From assembly GCF_024763615.1 (NCBI RefSeq), contig NC_077224.1, positions 60,646,712 to 60,710,711 of the forward strand: 64,000 nt of DNA, written 5' to 3'. The first letter of the stretch is position 1. The number at the start of each line of letters is the position of its first letter. A program made the position numbers and the translations under genes. Source of the DNA: Phlebotomus papatasi (Eukaryota > Arthropoda > Insecta > Diptera > Psychodidae). The notes beneath the pieces are model-generated. The model did not search any database. It saw only the letters and a program-made list of their open reading frames with translations, and was not told the origin of the DNA. This document shows, piece after piece, positions 56,932 to 64,000 of the stretch.

Positions 56932-57082
56932 ATACCCAGCGCACAATATTTTGTTTTGTAAATATGTTCTTGATTTTTCTATGAGAGTGAGCGAGATCCA
57001 GATCTAAATAGTCGTCTCGCTCACTCTCATGGAAAATTTTGAAAACATATTTACAAACAAAAGCTATTGTGCTCTAGGCATC
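56932..57082. mobile_element. MITE, ATGCCCAACGCACAATA family, copy 5
   Basis: Left 'atacccagcgcacaatatt' and right 'agctattgtgctctaggcat'. It starts directly after copy 4, making a head-to-tail pair. Confidence 0.7.
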
Positions 57083-58194
57083 AGATTTTGAGAACAAATT
57101 TTCATGTAAATAATGTTTATCAAAAAATACCATATTATAATCCTATTTTTTGCTTTGTGCTTTATTTGTTTTTAAAAGCAATAAATAATTCAATTTGGGT
57201 TGTAAATATAATGCAATATTTGAGATTTATAAAATGGATAAACAAATATACATTATGGATTTCAATAATGAGGAGAAATTATTGCAAAAGTACAAATGTT
57301 TCTTAATTCATGTCTCTTGAATTCGATTCACATTACTTTGAGGCATTTATCTGTGAATTTTCTGTAATAGAGTGTGAACTGGAGAAAAACATATTTTTCT
57401 CTGCATTATTATTTTTTCACCATATTGAGACTACAATGAGGCGACAGTAATATTTACATTGTTCTGGCGAAAGAGATGATTATATAAAAATTTTTATCAA
57501 AATGCGCAATGTGCGTTTACAATTAATTTAAATAGCATCATCAGCCAATGTTGTCTCTTATGTAGATGGAAAATGGAGAAATATAAGAGAATTGAGAGGG
57601 AAAAAGTGAGATATAAGAGTTTGACGGGACAAAGAATATGATCTTTAATATAATGTGTCTGCAATTATTAAAATTGACTTGTGCTATTGGTAAAAAAAGA
57701 AAGAGTTTTATGACAAAAGAAAGAAGCGCTCCACGCCTTTGTTAAAACACAAATTGATGAATTCTGTTTGTTCTCCTTGACACCGGGAGGTAGAATAAAC
57801 AATACTCAGGAGATTCGTATAAATATAATGTATATTATAGGGAGGGAGAGATGAAGGTGGATGTTTCACATCAAAATGAGACACATTTCACGTTAATTTA
57901 TGCACAAATAACACTCAGACGAATCACATAATTGACAAATGACTCACTCTCATATTCGATTCTATTACGGTCTTGAACTTTTTTTTTTGGTGTGCTTTCA
58001 ATCAAGAAGTGAGTGTTTTCCTGTGAAAAAAAAAATTGTGAATGAAAAATATATGATTAATATGCTAATAATCTTCCAAGAAGTCTACAACTTCGATTGT
58101 GGTGTCATTTTTCTGTTCAGTTCAACCATTTAGCAGTTACTGTCACAACGACGAATTGAGTCAACAAAAGTATGGTAAAGCGTACCAGTTTTGC
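57083..58194. other. AT-rich non-repetitive sequence
   Basis: No supported exon, RNA or element. The frames at 57067 and 57939 have no domain. Confidence 0.3.
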
Positions 58195-59117
58195 AGAATG
58201 CTCGAACTCATAATTTTCAGATTTTAAATGAGAATTATTTTAATTAAATTTTGGAACTGGTTCAAGCTTATTATGGATTTTAAGACCTTTTACACGAATC
58301 CAAGACATCCATAAAACGGTTGAGAAATACGTTCTGTATAGTTGATTATCTTTTGACCTTGAATACTGTTAGTAGGAATGATTGAAGGACATTTTCGTAA
58401 ATGAACGAAATATCTGTTTGTACAGCTTCAGAAACATATGTCAGAATGGAAAAATAAAGGTTATGCTAAGGATGCAAAGGTCAGCTTAATGGATGAAAAC
58501 ATAAGTAGAGTTTGGTTCTCCAATAGTGTCTTGGATAAAAGATAAATGGAACCATATTTGCACAAAAAGTCGCTGTTGTTCGAAGTATTCAAACTCAGTT
58601 TAGAATTTTCATACTGGATTTCCGCACAAAGTGAGGAAATATGAAGCATCACTCTAATAAGCTCTCAAAAGAGTTACTCAGTGATTATGGAGTGATTAAA
58701 TAATGGGACAGAAGCAGTAAATGTCTTTGCTTTGTACTTTTCCGCATAGCAAAGTGAGCACTTCGAAATTCGAACAAGATGTAACCTCAGTCATTTTGCG
58801 AAATTATCAAGAAGTAAGAATGTCTCTTTTTTGGCTTTTCAAAAACATCTTCGAATTTTTCAAGCTCTACTTGCGAATGATAAGATTGAGGGGTTCCCCA
58901 GAAAACCCCAAGTCGTTATCTCTTACCGTTTGGCCCTAAATCTACTTACGCACGAATTGGGAAACAATGTGATGTCATTTTTTCACTGCAAATTTCTGAA
59001 TCATAAATTTCTACTTCTTATATATTAAGCATTGAGGGAGGGCATGGGAGTCGAAATATCTATAACTTCGAATCCATGCATTATTATATTAGCCATTTCT
59101 GTGGAGTTCGAGCAATA
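58195..59117. repeat. Dispersed repeat with TGCTCGAACTC ends, carrying an unoccupied FB site
   Basis: The left end 'ttgcagaatgctcgaactca' and right end 'gagttcgagcaataaa' are inverted relatives of each other. It includes the inverted core ('gaacgaaatatctg'...'gaaacatatgtc') at 58395-58445. The part 58500-58880 aligns with 7650-7408 plus 2643-2430 in reverse complement. At 58678-58680 it has a single TCA where the 2.6 kb copy has TGA/TCA duplicated around the foldback element. Confidence 0.55.
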
Positions 59118-60573
59118 AAAGAAGTCAATGTTGGTAAACAAGTTTAACGTCGATCAAGTTCAATATAATTGCTGAAATAATTCGCAGTTGAAATGTTTTA
59201 TGTGGAATGCGAATATTATCTCAATGGTTCTTCATTATTCTTATGATATGTTTTTTTTTCTTCCTCAAATAGTTGATTTTATAATGTTGTTGTCTTTTAA
59301 TGTCCTATTAGGCAACTAATATTCCTGTCTGTCCAGTACGTGGTATAATGTCATATTGTGAGGTATCGACTTGAAGGTTTATTGATAATTTCAAGGAATT
59401 CCTTTTTTTTCTTTTCCATTATATATTGTGCAAGTGAAGAAAGATATATCGTTTTCCCAGTGTCAATGTCACTTGATTAAAAAAAAAAGAGAAGCGTCAT
59501 GGAAGAAATTTCATCCACTTGTGCCATGTTGAGAATCATTTTATTGTGTGTTGTGTTAAAATATAATCTTGTTTCTTTTTCTCAAATTTCAATTGAATTA
59601 AATAAAAATTGTTTGGACCAAATGACAAAACACTTAAATACTCCTTATCTCTCTCTCTCTATCTCTGGAATAAGTCATTAAACAAGTTGGAAATTATAGA
59701 CTTCCGCCACGATTTATTTCCTTTCTTGTCTCTCAATCATTTGATCCCATTGATTAATGTGTTCTCAAAAATGATGTGAAAGAATTGTGCCATTGAGCTG
59801 TGGAAGAGAGTGTGAAGAGATTTGGGTGTTATAGAAAGATACAGCCCTATTTTTTACATCCCATTAGTCTTCATTTGACGCATTTTAAGTGCATATTTTC
59901 TCAGGCATACAGCATAAATATTTCCTCCTCCTCAAGCATCATCATCAACTTATGTGGTGTTTTTAAGAAGAGGATCTTCCTCTTCTTGAAAAGCCCTGTT
60001 TCTATACATAAATTAAACACAGTTGAAGATACGGTTTCTATTCTGTTGTACCACTTGAATGTGTCAGTTTGTAAATAGTATGCACCATACTGCCCTAAAT
60101 TTATCATTATGGGGGTGGGAGGAAAATTATGCTATTTTCCCTTGTATTTTTTCAGGGTATTGTTCTTTTTTTTATGATGTAGGAAGATGAACAAGGGGTT
60201 TCTGTAAATGTATCATAAGTTCTTTTTTTTCCAAATCTATTTTACAGCGGGTTACAGTATGACTGCAATAGTGTCAATGTTCATACTTTTTATATTCCTA
60301 AAATTTTCTAATTTATTATTGTAGTACACTCAATAAAAGGTGTCTCAGGTTATTAGTTAACATAAGTAGTTTTAAAATCTATTTTGAATAATCTTTAAAA
60401 GTTTTTTCGTTGACTCTATTGGAGTCGCACTGTATTATTTTTTGCGTAATATTTCTCGATCCCGAAAATTTTCATAATTCCGGGACCCCTTATACTGCAC
60501 TGTACTGGTCCTAAACGTAAACCAGCGGCGAATGCGTGATATTGTTGAGAAATGTGGAGTTTGAATAAATTAT
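59118..60573. other. AT-rich non-repetitive sequence
   Basis: No supported exon. A fragment 'gactctattggagtcgcact' at 60412-60431 matches the loop border of the palindromic element at about 48675. Confidence 0.3.
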
Positions 60574-60575
60574 TA

Positions 60576-60914
60576 CAGTAGAGCCTCGTTATAGGCCATA
60601 TTTGGTTCCAGATTTGACACTTGGGCCGCACTATAGTCCATATCATTTTTTTTAAATTATCAACAACTTTTAGTATTGAAATTGCTCGACGGCTTCCACT
60701 TTCTTTGCGATTGTGGTACTTGTCCTCGCTTTATTTATTATGGATCACAATTATCACAACTACTCAATAAAGTTTGCCAAAAACATTAAAATAATTATGA
60801 CAACATTGCATGTCGCGTACTAAAAAACATAACCCAACTTAAAATCAGTGTTTTGAAATCAACGGTCGATAAATTGTGAACTATAGAGCGATGGCCTATA
60901 GCGGGGTCCTACTG
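60576..60914. mobile_element. Tigger-like MITE, CAGTAGAGCCTCGTTATAGG ends
   Basis: The left end CAGTAGAGCCTCGTTATAGG and right end CTATAGCGGGGTCCTACTG are inverted repeats. TA is at 60574-60575 and 60915-60916. CAGT-start ends with TA duplication are typical of pogo/Tigger elements. It is 339 bp and non-coding. Confidence 0.75.
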
Positions 60915-60916
60915 TA

Positions 60917-62440
60917 TTATAAAATTCCATTTTATTTAGAATATAAATTCATTGTATATTTTAGAAATTTCCTTTCTCTATTGCTTTTTGAATTTCTAAA
61001 TAATTTATATGCGATAATAAATAATCTCACTTACTGAACATTATGTGTTTATGGAGTGAATGTTCAATCGTTAAAGTGCCTTTTGCAAAGTTTTGATTTA
61101 AAAAAAAATCACTTTATACGGGCACAGAGTTCATATTGCACTTTCCCACATAAAATGAAATGACTTCTTTCAATCAAGGTTGAGGTTGATAGTCGAGGTC
61201 TCTAGATGCCGACATTATTGTACTTCGCTCAAATATTATCTTATTCGTAATATAACCCCTATCTGGATCATCAGTATACTTGAAATAATTAAAAAGTGTT
61301 TAGCAGAAAAAAGAAACGATAATTGCATAAGGGAGTTATTTATCATGAGACTAATTAATGGACCTATCAGTCATTTATCAAGCGACAACAAACACGATCA
61401 CGCGCACAAAGCCATATATATATATATTTGAGTTGGGACAAGATGAAGAATGATGAAGAACCCCTTGGTTCACTCTTTATGGGCTTTTTCTGTGGTGAAT
61501 GCGAACCATATGGCTAATGTCACCCCCTCACATCTACAACAGAAGAGACTTGTGGAATAAAATATAAAAATTTCCATGTCGATGGTAAAGTCGTTTTTTC
61601 CTTCCTCTACATCAACCTCTCCTATGCCTACCCAACCCATTAAACTATGTATGCTCTTCACATCCTCTATTCTACGACATAATCATCATCATCATCATCC
61701 TTGCAGTTTGAACATCGATATGTAGAGATATATGTTGGGGATGTCTTTTATACATTTAACATTTTTTTTCCTGCATTTTGGGGATTTTACTCTTATAGTA
61801 CTTTGTACATGGTATGTGATATAAAAAGGAGGGAACTTAAGTTTTTTAAGGGTTGGGTGCTATTGTACAATTTTATGACATTTCTCTTGTGACTGATGTG
61901 AGATAACGATTTACTAAAATGTGAGCAATTTTCTCACAGATATTATGCATAAAATATGTTGTAAAATGGGTATGAGATGTGATTTATTTTTATTTACGTT
62001 TAGCCGGGACACTGACCCAATGGCTGTAAATTATTACGAAAGATTTAACTAAAAATGGCTATGGAAATCACTTTTTTTTTTTACTATCAATTGAAAAAAT
62101 TGTAATTCATTTTAATCTCCTATAATTGTTACACCTTAATTGCCGGAAATATTGAAAATTCAGAAAGAAAATGAAATCATTCACTCTACTATGGTGTGTC
62201 TTAGGTTTAATGTAAATATAAAACTTGAAATATTGCTGTTTTTTCATTTATATTTTGTATTTTATGATTTTATTTTTATTTCATATTAAAGTAATTATTC
62301 ATTGACTTGCGATTTAAATTAGAAAGTTGTATAATCGGAAAATTAAAAAAAAAGGTTGCATGGTATGTGTCTTGGCTTATTTGTTTCCGATTTTAGTGGT
62401 CAATGAGGCTATTGAGGCTATTTCTCTCTGTGAGCATACC
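60917..62440. other. AT-rich non-repetitive sequence
   Basis: Contains TA runs (about 61413-61427) and an (ATC)n run (61683-61699). The frames at 61180, 61470 and 61701 lack domains. Confidence 0.3.
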
Positions 62441-62622
62441 CATTTTCCCATGTAGTGTGACCTACGTGCTTATGTATGGTTGCAAAATATACAACCATGA
62501 AGGGACTTTCCATCGTTTTCGTCCTGGAGGTTGGAATCGACGCTAAGACGGCGATGGCCGCATGGGGGGTGGGACAAAAATCAGAGATGACAATAAACAA
62601 ATCAATCAATCAATCAATCAAT
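62441..62622 (+). repeat. LINE-like 3' tail ending in (CAAT)n
   Basis: 'gacgctaagacggcgatggc' (62539-62558) is followed by about 35 bases and then five copies of 'caat' (to 62622). The shared block also occurs inverted at about 52153-52172. Short tandem 3' tails fit non-LTR retroelements (inference). The 5' limit is unknown. Confidence 0.4.
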
Positions 62623-62954
62623 TTACAGCGCCGCTTTGGATTAAGATTGAATTGTACAAATTCCGATTTTGGAACAATTCAATGTTAATATTATACGATT
62701 ATAACCGAATTTGACCGATTATAACCGATTTATAATTTTAATTCAATGCGGCGGTGTAAATGTCCTCAATCTATTTCAGCTCTAAGCACATTATTTTTCA
62801 AATATACTCTCACAGACAATACTATCTAGATTTTTTGATTAACAGCGAAATTATAGAAATCATAGGTGTCTCTAAAAGGTAAAAGTTTGATATTAAGCTG
62901 AGACACAAACCACCAAGTCATCTAATATATCAAAATTAGATGGCATCTATCTTA

Positions 62955-63064
62955 TGACCTCTACACACTAGAGAAATTAATGTCAATATTGAAGCAAATT
63001 CCCTACACTTGTGTGGGAAAAACTCTTTAATATGGACATAAATTTCTCTAGTGTGTAGAGGCCA
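62955..63064. mobile_element. Small PIF/Harbinger-type MITE (TTA target)
   Basis: The 110-bp hairpin has arms 'cctctacacactagagaaat' and 'atttctctagtgtgtagagg'. TTA is at 62952-62954 and 63065-63067. Confidence 0.7.
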
Positions 63065-63269
63065 TTAATCTACTGTATTACCTACACAGGAAAAAAAGAT
63101 TACATGGATAATCGTTGGTTTCATTTTTTACCACGATAATAATTGTAAAGTTACTCAAATATGTATCTAAGTAAAATGTGTAATCTGAAAATGTGTAACT
63201 TAAATTTTATGTAATGGTAAACTGTGTAACCAACTGCAAAAGAATATATACAGTTGTGTACATTTTCTT

Positions 63270-63420
63270 ACATATTTCGTGTAAAATTACACAGATTTCA
63301 GACAAAATGTGTACAAATTACACAGTTTTCAGACAAAATGTGTACAAATTACACAGTTTTCAGACAAAATGTGTACAAATTACACAGTTTTCAGACAAAA
63401 TGTGTGCAGATTACACAAAT
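63270..63420. repeat. 31-bp minisatellite, about four copies
   Basis: 'gacaaaatgtgt' recurs at 63301, 63332, 63363 and 63394, exactly 31 bases apart, with 'acaaattacacag' between. Similar 'gtgta' words run from 63180 to 63450, so the array probably grew inside an element. All three frames stay open because of the repeat, so the listed frames are not genes. Confidence 0.8.
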
Positions 63421-64000
63421 GTGTATCAGCAGTACACACTATTACATGTTTATTTAAAATTTGTAATGAAAATTATGGTGAAGTAGCTGAAAATTTCCTA
63501 CTGTGTACAGTTTTAACAGTAAAAAATGTTGTCAGCGTCGGTTGCATTAGCAACTGCGCTAATTGCATTCACTTTGTTTCGGCGTTTGTCGTAAACAATT
63601 ATGCAGCCATGCATCTTTTGCAATAAATACAGATATCAAGCCCCTGGCGAATGGCCAACAATTTACGACACAGATTCCTTTCGGAAGTATCTCTGGACGA
63701 CTATCCATCTTTCAACTTCTACTTACTTGTTATTTTAACCTAAATTATAAAGTTACAAAAGTTACATTGTTTTATTATTATTTGTCATCACTTATAAATT
63801 GACCATTGCAAACCTTAGAAATGTGCAAACCCACTATTTGTCTGTTAAAAGATATAATTTCAAAATATAACTGGGTTAGGAGAAGTTAGTTGTACGTATT
63901 TGACCATTTTGTGTAAGTTTTATAAATGTGTCAAGAAACTTTTGGCCGATAAAAAATGCTCAATTTTGGGAAAATAATTATTTTTGATATAAAACAAAAT
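63421..64000. other. Unassigned sequence at the window end
   Basis: No recognised gene or repeat. The frame at 63563 has no domain. Confidence 0.25.

Noticed and set aside
63214..63626. Three overlapping repeat-containing frames
   Set aside because: The 31-bp array lacks stops in several frames; none has a start context or domain that supports a gene.

Overview
This 64 kb window looks like AT-rich nuclear DNA from an insect, most likely a dipteran (inference). It has spliceosomal introns, long A/T and purine tracts, a eukaryotic lipid phosphatase gene, and many short DNA-transposon relatives with TA, TTA, TTAA, 3-bp or 8-bp target duplications. There are no bacterial operons, ribosome binding sites or CRISPR arrays. 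No sequence search could be run, so family names rest on motifs, termini and target duplications read by eye.

Only one convincing host gene is present: a two-exon sphingosine-1-phosphate phosphatase-like gene on the minus strand (exon 1 at 12628-13278, exon 2 at 8278-8868, predicted 413 aa). It has the KX6RP, PSTH and SRX5HX3D motifs of the PAP2 superfamily. Its 3.76 kb intron is full of transposon remnants. A weaker divergent transcript may start near 13638, with a possible coding exon at 14589-14705.

The rest is a layered nest of mobile DNA. (1) 0-7.7 kb: three MITEs with CAGTAGACTCTC ends, then a 4.76 kb foldback element (2647-7404) whose arms contain about 41-bp tandem repeats and which is itself interrupted by a TA-flanked MITE. 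(2) 15-27 kb: nested MITEs of hAT, PIF/Harbinger, piggyBac and Tc1/mariner type, and a TA-flanked element carrying a reverse-transcriptase fragment. (3) 28.8-34.4 kb: a solo MITE end, a broken SAP-like repeat ORF, a 35-bp minisatellite and two piggyBac-type MITEs. (4) 37-46 kb: a MITE nested in a dispersed repeat, then an apparently complete pogo/Tigger-type transposon (40581-44285) with an intact one-intron transposase, then a cluster of small MITEs. (5) 47.2-50.0 kb: a 2.73 kb near-perfect palindrome with CACTGTG ends. (6) 51-64 kb: more MITEs, including neighbouring copies of one family, a repeat that preserves the unoccupied site of the 2.6 kb foldback, and two LINE-like tails.

Between these lie several kilobases of AT-rich single-copy-looking sequence (about 19-21, 23-24.5, 27-28.8, 30-32.4, 35-37, 50-51, 53.4-55.7, 57-58.2 and 59-62.4 kb) with no recognisable coding exons. 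They may be introns of large genes or intergenic DNA.
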